DNA of 64,000 bases from Sulfuriroseicoccus oceanibius (lineage in GTDB: Bacteria; Verrucomicrobiota; Verrucomicrobiia; Verrucomicrobiales; SLCJ01), in contig NZ_CP066776.1 in assembly GCF_010681825.2 (NCBI RefSeq), forward strand, positions 1,426,001 through 1,490,000, written 5' to 3'. The translations under genes and the position numbers were made by a program. The notes below the pieces were generated by a model. That model saw only the letters and a list, made by a program, of their open reading frames with translations, was not told the origin of the DNA and ran no database searches. Positions 1 to 9,825 of the stretch are shown one piece after another (positions within the stretch are counted from its first letter, which is position 1; each line of letters begins with the position of its first letter).

Positions 1-38
1 CTGGGATTAGATCTCCCGATTTCCCCTTCTACAAAACC

Positions 39-968
39 ATGGAAAACGTAGTTATCATCGGAACTGGCTGCGCCGGCTATACCGCGGCGATTTACACCGG
101 ACGTGCGAACTTGAACCCACTGATCCTTGCTGGAACGCAGATCGGCGGTCAGCTGACCACCACCACCGAGGTGGAGAACTTCCCAGGCTTCCCTGACGGA
201 ATCATGGGTCCTGAGCTCATGATGAACATGCAGACCCAGGCGACCAAGTTCGGCGCCCGCGTCGAGTACAAGAGCGCTCTCAACGTGGAGAAGCAGGAAG
301 ATGGTACTTTCAAGATTCAGGTTGGCGAAGATGAGTTCATCGAATCGAAGACCGTGATCGTGGCGACCGGTGCCGCGCCGCGTCACCTCGGGTTGCCAAA
401 CGAGAAAGAATTGATCGGCCACGGTCTGACATCGTGCGCGACCTGTGACGGTGCATTCTACCGCGACGTGCCTGTGGCAGTGGTGGGCGGCGGCGACTCC
501 GCATGTGAAGAAGCTGACTTCCTCACTCGTTTCGCCAGCAAGGTCTACCTCGTACACCGCCGCGACGAACTGCGTGCCTCGAAGATCATGGCCGAGCGTG
601 CGCTTGCCAACGAGAAGATCGAACCTCTCTGGAACTCGACCATCGCCGAGTACCTCACCGACGACGAAGGCGAAGTGCGTGCCATGTTGCTGGAAGATAC
701 CCAGAACGGCGAGCAGCGCGAAGTGGAAGTGAAGTGTGTGTTCGTGGCAATCGGGCACACTCCTAACACCTCGTTCCTCGAGGGGACCTGCGAGTTGGAC
801 GAAAACGGCTACCTGCTCCAGAAGCACGGAATGCAGACCAGCGTTGAGGGCATCTTCGCCGCCGGTGACGTGGCAGACCACGAGTACCGCCAGGCAATCA
901 CAGCTGCGGGTCAGGGATGCGCCGCCGCTCTGGAAGCCGAGCGCTACCTCGCCAACCTTGGCGCGTAA
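39..968 (+). CDS. trxB: Thioredoxin reductase
   Basis: Flavoenzyme that passes electrons from NADPH to thioredoxin in the cytoplasm. The 309-residue length is normal for the low-molecular-weight bacterial family. An FAD-binding glycine motif sits at the N-terminus (GTGCAGY, with Cys where Pro is more usual), the redox pair is in SCATCDG (Cys133 and Cys136), and an NADPH-binding [10 protein letters not shown] follows at about residue 149. The C-terminal FAD motif GIFAAGDV is present. It lies 27 bp before purE and may be cotranscribed with it. Thiol reduction could also feed the putative selenoprotein at 14.1 kb, but that link is inference. Confidence 0.97.
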   Translation: MENVVIIGTGCAGYTAAIYTGRANLNPLILAGTQIGGQLTTTTEVENFPGFPDGIMGPELMMNMQTQATKFGARVEYKSALNVEKQEDGTFKIQVGEDEFIESKTVIVATGAAPRHLGLPNEKELIGHGLTSCATCDGAFYRDVPVAVVGGGDSACEEADFLTRFASKVYLVHRRDELRASKIMAERALANEKIEPLWNSTIAEYLTDDEGEVRAMLLEDTQNGEQREVEVKCVFVAIGHTPNTSFLEGTCELDENGYLLQKHGMQTSVEGIFAAGDVADHEYRQAITAAGQGCAAALEAERYLANLGA

Positions 969-995
969 TTAGTACCAGACTCACCACCTTTTATC

Positions 996-1544
996 ATGTC
1001 GAACACAGAAACCGTTTATCAGTCGACCGACCGCCCCGTGGTTGGAATCATCATGGGCAGCACGTCGGATTGGCCGACCATGGAGCACGCCGCCAACATC
1101 CTTGAGGAGTTTGGCGTGCCGTATGAGAACAAGGTGGTGAGTGCCCACCGTACTCCCGAGTTGCTTGTCGATTACGCGACCAAGGCGGTGGAGCGCGGGA
1201 TCAAAGTGATCATCGCCGGTGCGGGTGGCGCGGCGCATTTGCCGGGCATGACCGCGTCGATGACGTCGCTGCCTGTGTTGGGCGTGCCGGTGCAGTCGAA
1301 GGCACTGAGTGGTTTGGATTCGTTGTTGTCGATCGTGCAGATGCCTGGCGGTGTGCCGGTGCAGACGCTGGCGATTGGCAATGCGGGGGCGAAGAACGCA
1401 GGGCTTTCCGCTGTGGCGATCCTTGCGCTTGGCAGCGATGACCTGCGCGCCAAGTTGGACGCGTACCGTGCAAAGCAGACTGCGGCTGTTTACGACAGCC
1501 AGAACGACCTGCCTGTGCCGGCATCGACACCGGTTGAATTGTAA
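996..1544 (+). CDS. purE: N5-carboxyaminoimidazole ribonucleotide mutase PurE
   Basis: Class I PurE, which converts N5-CAIR to CAIR in purine synthesis and works with PurK just downstream. Family motifs are clear: [12 protein letters not shown] at the N-terminus, then SAHRTPE, and a glycine-rich [11 protein letters not shown] around residue 75. The length of 182 residues is usual for the octameric enzyme, with a short extra C-terminal tail. The gap to purK is 22 bp, so the two are almost certainly one transcript. Confidence 0.97.
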   Translation: MSNTETVYQSTDRPVVGIIMGSTSDWPTMEHAANILEEFGVPYENKVVSAHRTPELLVDYATKAVERGIKVIIAGAGGAAHLPGMTASMTSLPVLGVPVQSKALSGLDSLLSIVQMPGGVPVQTLAIGNAGAKNAGLSAVAILALGSDDLRAKLDAYRAKQTAAVYDSQNDLPVPASTPVEL

Positions 1545-1566
1545 ATCATAGCCAAAGCGAGACATC

Positions 1567-2730
1567 ATGAGCAGCGATACTTCGATTCAGCCACCGGCGA
1601 CCATTGGCGTGGTTGGTGGTGGGCAGTTGGGCCGCATGATGGTGCTGGAAGCCCGGCGCATGGGGTTCCGCACCGTGGTCTTTACCGATGAGGCACCGGG
1701 TTGCCCGGGTGGCCAGGTGGCGGATGAGGAGATCAACGCGACCTTCGATGACGCCGAGGCCAAGGAGGACTTCCTTTCGAAGATCGACGTCTGCACTTAC
1801 GAGTTCGAGAACATTCCGGCGGACTTCATTGCTTCGATCGAGGCGGAGCTGCCGGTGCATCCGAGCAAGTTCGCGTTGGAGACCTGCCAGCATCGCGAGC
1901 GCGAGAAGCTCTTCCTCCGCGGCCACGATATCCCATGTGCGCCGTTTGCGGTGGTCGATTCGGCCGAGTCTCTGGCGGACGCGCTGGAGCAAATTGGCAC
2001 TCCTTGTGTGCTCAAGACCGCAGCGTTCGGCTACGACGGCAAAGGACAGATCAAGATCAGCGAGGCTCCTGTGGATGCCGCGGCGGTGGAGAAAATCTGG
2101 AGCGATCTGGATGCCCCGCGTGGCGTGCTGGAAGGCTGGGTCAACTTTGTGGCCGAGGTTTCAGTCGTGGCGGCTCGTGGTATCGGTGGCTCGTTTGCGC
2201 CATTCCCGGTTTCCGAGAACATTCACACCAACCACATTCTCGACACGACGATCGTGCCAGCCCGCATCAGCGACGAGTCCGCGGCCTCTGCGGTGGCGTT
2301 GGCGAAGTCGGTGGGTGATGCGCTCGGTTATGTCGGCGTGTTCGCTGTGGAGTTGTTCCTGCTTGAGGACGGCTCGCTGGTGGTCAACGAGATCGCACCG
2401 CGTCCGCACAACTCGGGTCACTACACGATCGATGCGTGTGACGTCAGTCAGTTCGGGATGCAGATCCGTGCGGTGGCTGGCCTGCCGTTGAGTGCGCCAC
2501 GTTTGTTGCGTCCTGTGGCAATGGTGAACCTGCTCGGTGATGTTTGGCCTGAGGCCGAAGTGCATCCGGATTGGTCGCCGGTGCTCGACGACCAGGATGC
2601 TCGTCTCCATTTGTACGGCAAGCGGATTGCCCGCGCAGGTCGCAAGATGGGGCACTTCTGCGTGCTGGCCGATGATGCGGAGACCGCGTACATGAAGTCG
2701 CAGGAGATTATGGGCGAGCTGAAGCGCTAG
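1567..2730 (+). CDS. purK: N5-carboxyaminoimidazole ribonucleotide synthase PurK
   Basis: ATP-grasp enzyme making N5-CAIR from AIR, bicarbonate and ATP, the step before PurE. The N-terminus has the family signature GVVGGGQLGRMM. The central ATP-grasp region includes VLKTAAFGYDGKGQ, and the metal-binding end has EIAPRPHNSGHYTIDA. The 387-residue length is typical. A hairpin terminator follows 25 bp after the stop, closing a trxB-purE-purK or purE-purK unit. Confidence 0.97.
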   Translation: MSSDTSIQPPATIGVVGGGQLGRMMVLEARRMGFRTVVFTDEAPGCPGGQVADEEINATFDDAEAKEDFLSKIDVCTYEFENIPADFIASIEAELPVHPSKFALETCQHREREKLFLRGHDIPCAPFAVVDSAESLADALEQIGTPCVLKTAAFGYDGKGQIKISEAPVDAAAVEKIWSDLDAPRGVLEGWVNFVAEVSVVAARGIGGSFAPFPVSENIHTNHILDTTIVPARISDESAASAVALAKSVGDALGYVGVFAVELFLLEDGSLVVNEIAPRPHNSGHYTIDACDVSQFGMQIRAVAGLPLSAPRLLRPVAMVNLLGDVWPEAEVHPDWSPVLDDQDARLHLYGKRIARAGRKMGHFCVLADDAETAYMKSQEIMGELKR

Positions 2731-2755
2731 GTTTCAGCTGTTGGTTTTTTCATTG

Positions 2756-2791
2756 CCGTCCGGTGCATCCCAGTGCCGGGCGGTATTTTTT
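2756..2791 (+). terminator. Intrinsic terminator after purK
   Basis: Eight-base-pair stem CCGTCCGG/CCGGGCGG (one G-U pair) with a 12-nt loop, followed by TATTTTTT. It ends the purine transcript. Confidence 0.8.
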
Positions 2792-3065
2792 GTGGGGAGG
2801 TTTTAGGTTCTTAGGTGGTTAGGTTTTAGAGGGGGCTCGCGCGGCCACTCGGAGTGAAGCAACGTTGGTTGGGTGGCCTGGATTGACGGTGTCCTCACCG
2901 TCGAGGGGGGAAGTGCTCGCTGCGCTCGTTCGTTCTGGTGGCCGTACTGGAGAACACGCGGTCCGGTAGGGGCGCTGGTGGACGGGGCTAAATCTGAGGA
3001 ATCGGCGTCATCTGCGGTCCTCAAAAGCGAAGATGAGTGGCGGGGTTGGTGGTGATGGCGGCACG
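2792..3065. other. Gene-free gap with dispersed-repeat-like text
   Basis: No ORF here looks real. The stretch carries short phrases typical of dispersed repeats, including GTTAGGTTTTAG near 2818 and GTGCTCGCTGCGCTCGTT near 2911. A close variant of the second (GTGTTCGCTGCGCTCATT) recurs at about 61348. Nothing else is recognised. Confidence 0.5.
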
Positions 3066-3100
3066 AAAAAGCCGGACACCGCGGGGTGCGGTATCCGGCT
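3066..3100 (-). terminator. Intrinsic terminator of the outer-membrane protein gene
   Basis: On the minus strand the stem AGCCGGATACCGCA pairs with GCGGTGTCCGGCT around a short C-rich loop and is followed by a T run. It lies 26 bp past the stop of the gene at 3127-3828. Confidence 0.85.
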
Positions 3101-3126
3101 GGGTATGATGTTATGATTTTTGGCTT

Positions 3127-3828
3127 TTAGAAGAACCACTTCAGACCGGCGACGACGATGTGTTGTTGCACTGGATCGTCGCTTGGGAGGTCGGCACCCC
3201 AGTAGTTGAGATATTTGTACTCAATGTAGATGCTGGTGGTGTCGTTGTAGAAGTAGTCGCAGCCGGCGATTGCCTGGGCGGCGAGGTCTCCGTTGGTGTC
3301 GTTATCGCTGATGCGAGCCGAGGATCCGCCGATGGTGACACGGGTGTCTTCGGTTTGGCCGACCCAGCCGCCGATGCCGACGCCAAGGTATGGCAGGAAG
3401 GCGGAATCGGTGTCGAAGCGGAGGATGCCGTTGATGAGGAAGGCTCCGGTATCGAAGCGGGCGGTGGCGCTGCCGACGTTGCTGCCGCTGGAGTCACGGA
3501 GGTCGAGTCCGACATCGACGCCGTTGTAGAAGGCGTCGAGTTCAATGGCGGGCTTGACGGTCTCTCCGTCCCAGCCGTAGCCCCACTTGATGCCGCCGAC
3601 GCCGCCGATCTTCTCCTTGGCTTCGAGGGCGTAGCTTTCACCGCCGATGGTCCGGCGGATGGTGCCCTCATAGTTTTGGTAGGCGTTGATACCTCCCTGG
3701 AGTGAGAAGTACTGGCCGACCCCATAACTTGGTGCGACATCGATTGGTTCGATGGCGATTTGTTTTGGAGCGGTTCCTGCGGCGGCGATGCCGACGGAGG
3801 CAATGAGGAGGCTGATTGTAGCTTTCAT
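3127..3828 (-). CDS. Outer-membrane beta-barrel protein, function unknown
   Basis: A 233-residue protein with an N-terminal signal peptide (MKATISLLIASVGIAAAGTA) and alternating aromatic/polar strands ending in VVAGLKWFF. The terminal phenylalanine is a typical beta-barrel assembly signal. Features such as GGIKWGYGW, LPYLGVGIGGWVG and SIYIEYKYLNYWG resemble OmpA/OmpW-type or P44/Msp-2-like eight-strand barrels. The gene stands alone between two terminators. No substrate or partner can be inferred. Confidence 0.8.
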   Translation of the reverse strand: MKATISLLIASVGIAAAGTAPKQIAIEPIDVAPSYGVGQYFSLQGGINAYQNYEGTIRRTIGGESYALEAKEKIGGVGGIKWGYGWDGETVKPAIELDAFYNGVDVGLDLRDSSGSNVGSATARFDTGAFLINGILRFDTDSAFLPYLGVGIGGWVGQTEDTRVTIGGSSARISDNDTNGDLAAQAIAGCDYFYNDTTSIYIEYKYLNYWGADLPSDDPVQQHIVVAGLKWFF

Positions 3829-4058
3829 GGTATCTCTGGGTGTATAGGTTTTGGAGCCCGGTTGAAGCTGGCGTGTAGAGCCATTCTCCGGTCGTGGGAT
3901 CCTAACGACCTAGGTGGAGAGGAGAGGCGTGCGCCCTCGCTGGTTACGGGTGGCGATGTGTTGGTGGATGCACTGATGCGTACGATTGTTTGCGTGTCGT
4001 GCCCACCCTCTGACAGAGATAGTTTGTTTGTGATTGGCCGCTGTTGGCATCAGGGCAC

Positions 4059-4096
4059 AAAAAAACCTGCTCCGCAGAATCTGCGGAACAGGTTTT
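4059..4096 (-). terminator. Intrinsic terminator after rpsI
   Basis: Minus-strand hairpin of 12 bp (CCTGTTCCGCAG with CTGCGGAGCAGG, 3-nt loop, one mismatch) followed by seven T. It ends the rplM-rpsI transcript. Confidence 0.9.
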
Positions 4097-4122
4097 GTAG
4101 GGAAAATCCCTGGAAGGTCCGA

Positions 4123-4524
4123 TTAACGCTTGGAGAACTGGAACTTCTTACGTGCGCCTGGCTGACCTGCCTTCTTACGCTCCTTCATGCGAGGGTCGCG
4201 GCGAAGGAAGCCGGCAGCCTTGAGGGCTGGGCGAAGCTCAGCGTCGAACTGAATCAGAGCACGGGCGATGCCAAGCTGGATGGCACCGACCTGGCCGCTG
4301 AGTCCACCGCCGTGGGTGTTGACTGCGAGGTCGTACTTCTTGAGAGACTCGGTCAGTTGGAGTGGGGCGAGCACTGCGTTCTGCAGTGTGACGGTGCCGA
4401 AGTAGTCTTCGAAGGCACGGCCGTTGATGGTGATCTCGCCGGTTCCTGGCTGAAGGCGAACGCGTGCTACCGCGGTTTTGCGGCGTCCGGTTGCGCAGAT
4501 GGTGTTCGTCGTTGCTTCGCTCAT
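4123..4524 (-). CDS. rpsI: Ribosomal protein uS9
   Basis: Small-subunit protein S9. The N-terminal half has [20 protein letters not shown], the core has [19 protein letters not shown], and the C-terminus ends in the conserved basic FQFSKR that reaches toward the P-site tRNA. The 133-residue length is normal. It follows rplM by 26 bp in the usual L13-S9 operon order. Confidence 0.98.
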   Translation of the reverse strand: MSEATTNTICATGRRKTAVARVRLQPGTGEITINGRAFEDYFGTVTLQNAVLAPLQLTESLKKYDLAVNTHGGGLSGQVGAIQLGIARALIQFDAELRPALKAAGFLRRDPRMKERKKAGQPGARKKFQFSKR

Positions 4525-4550
4525 GATGAAATTGGATTGGAAGGTGATTA

Positions 4551-4982
4551 CTAGGCGACGGTGTACTCAGCAGGGGACTGAGCTTCGTGTGGGTGCTCGT
4601 TGCCGGCGTAGACCTTCAGTTTCGAGAAGATCTGGCGACCGAGGCGGTTGTGAGGGATCATGCCCTTGACTGCCATCTCGACGATGCGCTCTGGCTTGCT
4701 TGCGCGGAGTTCAGCAACGGTGTCGACCTTCTTACCACCGACGTAGCCGGAGTGACGGACGTACTGCTTCTGCTGCTCTTTCTTACCAGTGAGCACAACC
4801 TTCTCTGCGTTGATGATCACAACGAAATCGCCGGTGTCGACGTGTGGTGTGAAGATTGCCTTGTGCTTGCCGCGCAGGAGGCGGGCGGCGGCCACAGCCA
4901 CCTGACCGAGGACTTTACCCTCGGCGTCGATGACGTGCCATTTACGGTCGATTTCTTGTGCCTTCGCTGAGAACGTTTTCAT
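4551..4982 (-). CDS. rplM: Ribosomal protein uL13
   Basis: Large-subunit protein L13, 143 residues from the ATG at 4982 ([20 protein letters not shown]). The frame stays open for 25 more codons upstream, but that extension is unlike L13 and gives an over-long protein, so the internal ATG is chosen. Motifs include [10 protein letters not shown]-like and [18 protein letters not shown], and the C-terminus has [20 protein letters not shown]. First gene of the L13-S9 operon. Confidence 0.97.
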   Translation of the reverse strand: MKTFSAKAQEIDRKWHVIDAEGKVLGQVAVAAARLLRGKHKAIFTPHVDTGDFVVIINAEKVVLTGKKEQQKQYVRHSGYVGGKKVDTVAELRASKPERIVEMAVKGMIPHNRLGRQIFSKLKVYAGNEHPHEAQSPAEYTVA

Positions 4983-5224
4983 GCCTTCAATTGAGAAAAT
5001 TAGACTGCTCCGGCAGGGAGCGAGTGCGAAACCTATGCATTTCCACCCCAGTGTCAAAAAGAATCATTCACAGAATCGTGGGAAAGTGGTTGATTAACGG
5101 CGGATTCCGCGGTTTTGCGACGGCAGGTTGGTGGGGCGTGCGGCGTGTGGGGATGGTGTATTGCGTGTGATTTGGTGCTGGCTCCGGCGTGTTGGCTGTT
5201 GTTGTATCGTGCAGCGATAGAAAA

Positions 5225-6370
5225 ATGATCGAGCAGATGACGCGTAAAGATTCCTCTAGTCCGGCCCGCAGCGGGCGAAGTGTATTGATTGCCTGTGGCG
5301 GCACCGGTGGGCATTTGTTTCCCGGGATTGCCGTGGCGCAGGAGTTGGTGGCGCGCGGGCACCGGCCGCTGTTGTTGATTTCTGGCAAGAAGATCGATGA
5401 GACGGCGTCGGCCGCGTACCCGGATCTGGAGTTTCTGTCCTTGCCAGCGGTGGGGATGCCGAAGCTGTTGTCGCTGAAATTTCCGGTATTCGTGTGGAAG
5501 TTTCTCAAGTCGCTTGGGATGTGTCGGCGGTTGATCCGTAAGCGTGGTGTTTCCGCGGTTTTGGGAATGGGAGGCTTCACCTCGTTGCCGCCGGTGATGG
5601 CGGGCAACCAGCTCAAGCTGCCGACCTACGTGCACGATTCGAATGCGTTGCCGGGCAAGGCGAACCGAATTGCCGCTCGGTTTTGTAATGAGGTGTTTAT
5701 TGGAATGGAGGCTGCTGCGGCTCACTTTCCGAACCGTCCGGCCAAGATGGTGGGGACACCTGTGCGCGATGCGGTGCGGGGCGCGGCTGGTGCTTCCGAC
5801 GAGCAACGGGCCGCGGCTCGTGAGTCGTTCGGATTGCTGCCTGACCGGGTGACTCTGTTGGTGACCGGTGGGAGCCAGGGGGCGCGGGCGCTGAACCGTG
5901 GGCTCGGTGAGGCCTTGAAAGACGTGCCGGATGAGGCGCTGCAGGTGCTTTGGATCTCTGGTGCCTCCGCCGAGGCCGAAGTGCGTGAAATGGCGGGCCA
6001 ACTCGCGCAGCGGGTGGCTGTCTTGCCATTCTGTGACCGGATGGAGGATGCTCTGATCGCGGCGGACTTTGTGTTGGCTCGTGCCGGGGCGTCTTCGTTG
6101 ACTGAGTTTTCCGCAGTCGGCTTGCCGGCCATTCTCGTGCCTTACCCCTATGCGGCCGAGGACCATCAGCGGGTGAATGCCGAATACTATACCAGCCGGG
6201 GGGCGGGTGAGGTGATGGATGAGAAGGATCTGACTCCGGCGCATCTGGCGGCGACCTTGATCCGCTGGGCGGATTCGGATGCGGAGCGGGCTAAGATGGG
6301 CGCCGCGATGCGCGCGTTGGGCGTTGATTCCCCGGAGGCTGAAATTGCCGACTTGTTGGTTGGGAAGTGA
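5225..6370 (+). CDS. murG: MurG, lipid II synthase
   Basis: Glycosyltransferase that adds GlcNAc from UDP-GlcNAc to lipid I on the inner face of the membrane. The N-terminal glycine loop VLIACGGTGGHLFPGIAVAQ and the second loop VTGGSQGARALN are both clear, with the C-terminal acceptor region RAGASSLTEFSAVGLPAILVPYPYAAEDHQ. The frame opens at 5189, but ATG 5225 or ATG 5237 fits the family N-terminus better. First gene of the wall/division cluster. ftsW and murD, its usual upstream neighbours, are absent; rplM lies upstream instead. Confidence 0.95.
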   Translation: MIEQMTRKDSSSPARSGRSVLIACGGTGGHLFPGIAVAQELVARGHRPLLLISGKKIDETASAAYPDLEFLSLPAVGMPKLLSLKFPVFVWKFLKSLGMCRRLIRKRGVSAVLGMGGFTSLPPVMAGNQLKLPTYVHDSNALPGKANRIAARFCNEVFIGMEAAAAHFPNRPAKMVGTPVRDAVRGAAGASDEQRAAARESFGLLPDRVTLLVTGGSQGARALNRGLGEALKDVPDEALQVLWISGASAEAEVREMAGQLAQRVAVLPFCDRMEDALIAADFVLARAGASSLTEFSAVGLPAILVPYPYAAEDHQRVNAEYYTSRGAGEVMDEKDLTPAHLAATLIRWADSDAERAKMGAAMRALGVDSPEAEIADLLVGK

Positions 6371-6449
6371 TGCAAAAATCTGCGACTGCCCGCGGATCTG
6401 TGCGGGATGCAGCCTTGACCTGATTCGGCATCTGAAGGAAGTCTACCGC

Positions 6450-8786
6450 ATGTCTGATCCTACCTCCGCTCCACTTGAATTGATGAACTCCCTGGCCTCC
6501 GGTGACCGGAGGTTGGACGTGCATTTGATTGGTGTGGCGGGTTCGGGGATGAGCGGGATCGCGGGGATGATGCTCGAGCTCGGGCATGCGGTGAGCGGGT
6601 CCGACCGGGTGAGTTCGGCGGAAGTCGAGCGCTTGCAGGGATTGGGGTTGCGGTTCACGTCGCCGCAGACACCAGCGAGTGTGAACGGAGCGGACATCGT
6701 GATTTATTCGTCGGCGATCCGTCCGGGCAATGTGGCGTACGACGCCGCGGCTGCGGCCGGGCTGCCGATGGTGCGGCGGGCTGATGCTCTGGCTGCGGTG
6801 CTCAATGCACGACGCGGCGTGGTGGTGGCGGGAACGCATGGCAAGACGACAACCTCGTCGCTGACGGCTCATGTGCTGCGCACCGGCAAGGTGGAATCCG
6901 GGCACTATGTCGGGGCGGAGATCCCCGTGCTGGGGACCAACGCACACGTTGCAGAGAATGGCGGCTACTTCGTGGCCGAGGGCGACGAAAGTGACGGGAC
7001 GCTGGTGAAGTACCACCCGGAGCACACCATTTTGCTCAACATTGAAGAAGAACACCTCGACTTCTATTCGGGGCTCGATGAGATCAATCAGGTTTTCAAA
7101 ACCCTCTGCGACCAGACGTCCGGCACGGTTTATTTCTGCGGGGCGGATGCCAACGCGGCGGCGCTGTGCCGTGGCCGCGAGCGCACGGTGAGCTACGGCT
7201 GGGATGAGGATTGTGATCTGTACGCCACCAACGTGCACTTCAACCGACGCGAGACGGCCTTCAATGTGGTGCGCAATGGCGAAGATCTCGGTGAGTTTTT
7301 GCTCGGTGTACCCGGGCGCCACAACGTGCTCAACGCAATGGCGGCGATCGCCGTGGCGCAGGACCTGGGGGTGGACGCCGCAGCCATCCGCGATGCATTG
7401 CGCACCTTCCACGGAGCGCGGCGTAGGTTTGAGTCGCGCTACCGCAGCGAGCGCTTTTCGGTGGTCGATGACTACGGGCACCATCCGACGGAGATCGCCG
7501 CGACGATGGAGGCGGCGCGTGCCTTGAACCCACAGCGGATTCTGACCTTGTTCCAGCCGCATCGCTACAGCCGCACCCAGCGTCTGCGCGATGAGTTCGG
7601 TCGCTCGTTCTGGATGGCGGATCAATTGGTGGTCTCTGATATCTACCCAGCGAGCGAACAACCAATCCCAGGGATCACAGGGCAGACCGTTGCCGACGCC
7701 GTGGGTGAGTGTGCCCAACGCGATGATCTGACCGTGCGTGCGCAATACGTGCCGACTTTGAAGCAAGCCCGTTTGACGATTGGCAACCTGGCGCGGCCTG
7801 GTGACATGTTGATCACATTGGGAGCGGGCAACGTGCACGAGTGCGCGGTGCCTTTGGCGCGCGATTTGAAGACGTTGGAGTCGCTGGTTGCTGCCAGCGG
7901 GGAGAGTGAGATGAAGGCGCGGCTGTACGAGCCGATGAAAAAGCACACGACCATTCGGATCGGCGGGCCTGCCCAGTTCTGGGTTGAGCCGACGACTTTC
8001 GACGGTTTTGCCGGTATTGTGCGTTATTGCCGCGAGCATGAAATCCCGGTGCGTGTGGTCGGTCGTGGCTCGAACCTGCTGGTGCGCGATGGTGGCATCC
8101 CGGGCGTGGTGATTCACCCGAATGGTGGCGAGTTTTCCGAGGTGAAAACGAGCGGCACTCGGATCACGGCGGGTGTCGGAACGCGCTTCAAGAAGCTGAC
8201 TGCGGTTGCACGCGACCAGGGGATTGCCGGCTTCGAGTGGATGGAGGGGATTCCAGGAAACGTCGGCGGTGGCTTGCGAATGAACGCGGGGGCCATGGGG
8301 ACATCGACCTTTGATCAGGTGGTCTCCGTGCTGCTGATCAACCGCAAAGGCGAACTCGAATGGCGGCCTGCCTCCAAGATGGTGGCGCAGTACCGCAATG
8401 TGGCGGAATTGGTCGACGAGTACGCGTTGGCGGCCACGTTCGAAGGGCAGGAGGGAGATCGCGATGCGATCGATGAACTCATTGCCGAGTCCAAAGACAA
8501 GCGGAAGTCGAGCCAGCCGGTGGCGGCGAGTGCCGGTTGTATCTTCAAGAACCCGGAGCCGTGTCCTGCCGGAAAGCTGGTCGATGAGCTGGGTATGAAA
8601 GGCTCGTCCGTCGGGAAAATCCGCGTGTCGGATATCCACGGGAACTTTATTGTGAACGAAGGCGGCGGGACGGCACGTGAAATGCTGCAGTTGATCGAGC
8701 GCATTAAATCCGAGGCCCGTGCGTCGCGCGGCATCGAGATGGAGACAGAAGTGCAGATCATCGGAGAGGACGAAGTGAACTTTTAA
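6450..8786 (+). CDS. murC-murB: Fused MurC-MurB: UDP-MurNAc-L-Ala ligase / UDP-MurNAc dehydrogenase
   Basis: A 778-residue fusion. Residues 1 to about 470 are MurC: N-terminal GVAGSGMSGIAGMMLELGH, ATP P-loop GTHGKTTTSSL, and FQPHRYSRT near the C-terminal end. Residues about 485-778 are MurB, an FAD oxidoreductase that makes UDP-MurNAc: RIGGPAQFWVEP, GRGSNLLVRDGG, EWMEGIPGNVGGGLRMNAGAMG and SAGCIFKNP. The fusion joins the last nucleotide-sugar reduction to the first amino-acid addition. The start at 6450 is chosen over an open frame from 6279 because MSDPTSAPLEL leads into the MurC fold. It follows murG by 79 bp and precedes ddl by 23 bp. Confidence 0.95.
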   Translation: MSDPTSAPLELMNSLASGDRRLDVHLIGVAGSGMSGIAGMMLELGHAVSGSDRVSSAEVERLQGLGLRFTSPQTPASVNGADIVIYSSAIRPGNVAYDAAAAAGLPMVRRADALAAVLNARRGVVVAGTHGKTTTSSLTAHVLRTGKVESGHYVGAEIPVLGTNAHVAENGGYFVAEGDESDGTLVKYHPEHTILLNIEEEHLDFYSGLDEINQVFKTLCDQTSGTVYFCGADANAAALCRGRERTVSYGWDEDCDLYATNVHFNRRETAFNVVRNGEDLGEFLLGVPGRHNVLNAMAAIAVAQDLGVDAAAIRDALRTFHGARRRFESRYRSERFSVVDDYGHHPTEIAATMEAARALNPQRILTLFQPHRYSRTQRLRDEFGRSFWMADQLVVSDIYPASEQPIPGITGQTVADAVGECAQRDDLTVRAQYVPTLKQARLTIGNLARPGDMLITLGAGNVHECAVPLARDLKTLESLVAASGESEMKARLYEPMKKHTTIRIGGPAQFWVEPTTFDGFAGIVRYCREHEIPVRVVGRGSNLLVRDGGIPGVVIHPNGGEFSEVKTSGTRITAGVGTRFKKLTAVARDQGIAGFEWMEGIPGNVGGGLRMNAGAMGTSTFDQVVSVLLINRKGELEWRPASKMVAQYRNVAELVDEYALAATFEGQEGDRDAIDELIAESKDKRKSSQPVAASAGCIFKNPEPCPAGKLVDELGMKGSSVGKIRVSDIHGNFIVNEGGGTAREMLQLIERIKSEARASRGIEMETEVQIIGEDEVNF

Positions 8787-8809
8787 CGATTAGACGGGAC
8801 TAGACGCAG

Positions 8810-9736
8810 ATGAGTTGTGACCAAACGATTTCCAAAGAGGATGTGATTGCCGTGCTGATGGGCGGCCCTGGCAGTGAGCGCGGGGTGTCTCTGGCATCTG
8901 GCAAGAGCGTGGTCGAAGCGCTGACGGGCGCGGGCTACAACGCGGTGCCGGTGGATGTGACCGGGCGCGATGTGGTGCTGCCTGAGGGCACAGTGGTGGC
9001 GGTGAACGTGATCCATGGCACCTTTGGTGAGGATGGTGAGCTGCAGCGCGTGATGGAGGGGCTCGGCGTACCGCTGACGGGTGCCGGTGTGGCATCCAGC
9101 GAGCTCGCGTTCGACAAGGTCGAGTCCAAGAAGGCATTTGTCGCCGCAGGGGTGCCGACTCCTGCTTGTGAGATTTTGAAGCCGGGTGAGCGCCCGCAGA
9201 TGTCCGTGCCGTTGGTGGTCAAGCCGGCGCGCGAGGGGTCGAGTGTGGGCGTGCATTTGGTGCACGACGAAGCCGGCCTGCAGCCTGCGCTCGACGATGC
9301 GGCAAAGTATGGTGACGAGGTGTTGGTCGAGCAGATGATCAGCGGCAAAGAACTGACGGTCGGTGTGCTCGACGGGCGCGCGTTGCCTGTGGTGCACATT
9401 TGCCCCCGCTCCGGGTTCTACGACATGGCGAACAAATACCCTTGGATGGGTGGATCGGGTGGGACGGACTATTATTGCCCGGCAGACCTCACTCCGGAAG
9501 TGACTCAGCGCGTGCAGGAAGCTGCGGTGAAAGCGCACCAGTCGCTTGGGATCGAGGTGTATTCACGGGTCGATGTGTTGCTCGATGCGGACGGAAATCC
9601 GTGGGTTCTCGAGGCAAATACCATCCCGGGAATGACGGAGAGCAGCTTGTTGCCGAAGGCGGCACGTGTGGATGGGCTGGAATTTGCTGATCTGTGTTTG
9701 AAAATTATTGAATTATCTATTCAAAAGGCTGGTTGA
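8810..9736 (+). CDS. ddl: D-alanine--D-alanine ligase
   Basis: ATP-grasp ligase producing D-Ala-D-Ala for the peptidoglycan stem peptide. The N-terminal IAVLMGGPGSERGVSLASG, central VVKPAREGSSVGVHLV and C-terminal metal/ATP motif VLEANTIPGMTESSLLPKAA are intact. The 308-residue length matches the DdlB type. It sits in the classical position between murC/murB and ftsQ. Confidence 0.97.
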   Translation: MSCDQTISKEDVIAVLMGGPGSERGVSLASGKSVVEALTGAGYNAVPVDVTGRDVVLPEGTVVAVNVIHGTFGEDGELQRVMEGLGVPLTGAGVASSELAFDKVESKKAFVAAGVPTPACEILKPGERPQMSVPLVVKPAREGSSVGVHLVHDEAGLQPALDDAAKYGDEVLVEQMISGKELTVGVLDGRALPVVHICPRSGFYDMANKYPWMGGSGGTDYYCPADLTPEVTQRVQEAAVKAHQSLGIEVYSRVDVLLDADGNPWVLEANTIPGMTESSLLPKAARVDGLEFADLCLKIIELSIQKAG

Positions 9737-9825
9737 TTGTGAAATAGTCTTAACCAATTCACCTGGAATCACCTGGGGCATATAGTCGCTTGGTGATTTT
9801 TGGTGGTTGTCTACAAACAACCCCG

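Noticed and set aside
6291-8639. 782-residue minus-strand ORF opposite murC-murB
   Set aside because: It is a mirror of a real gene in high-GC DNA with no recognisable motif.
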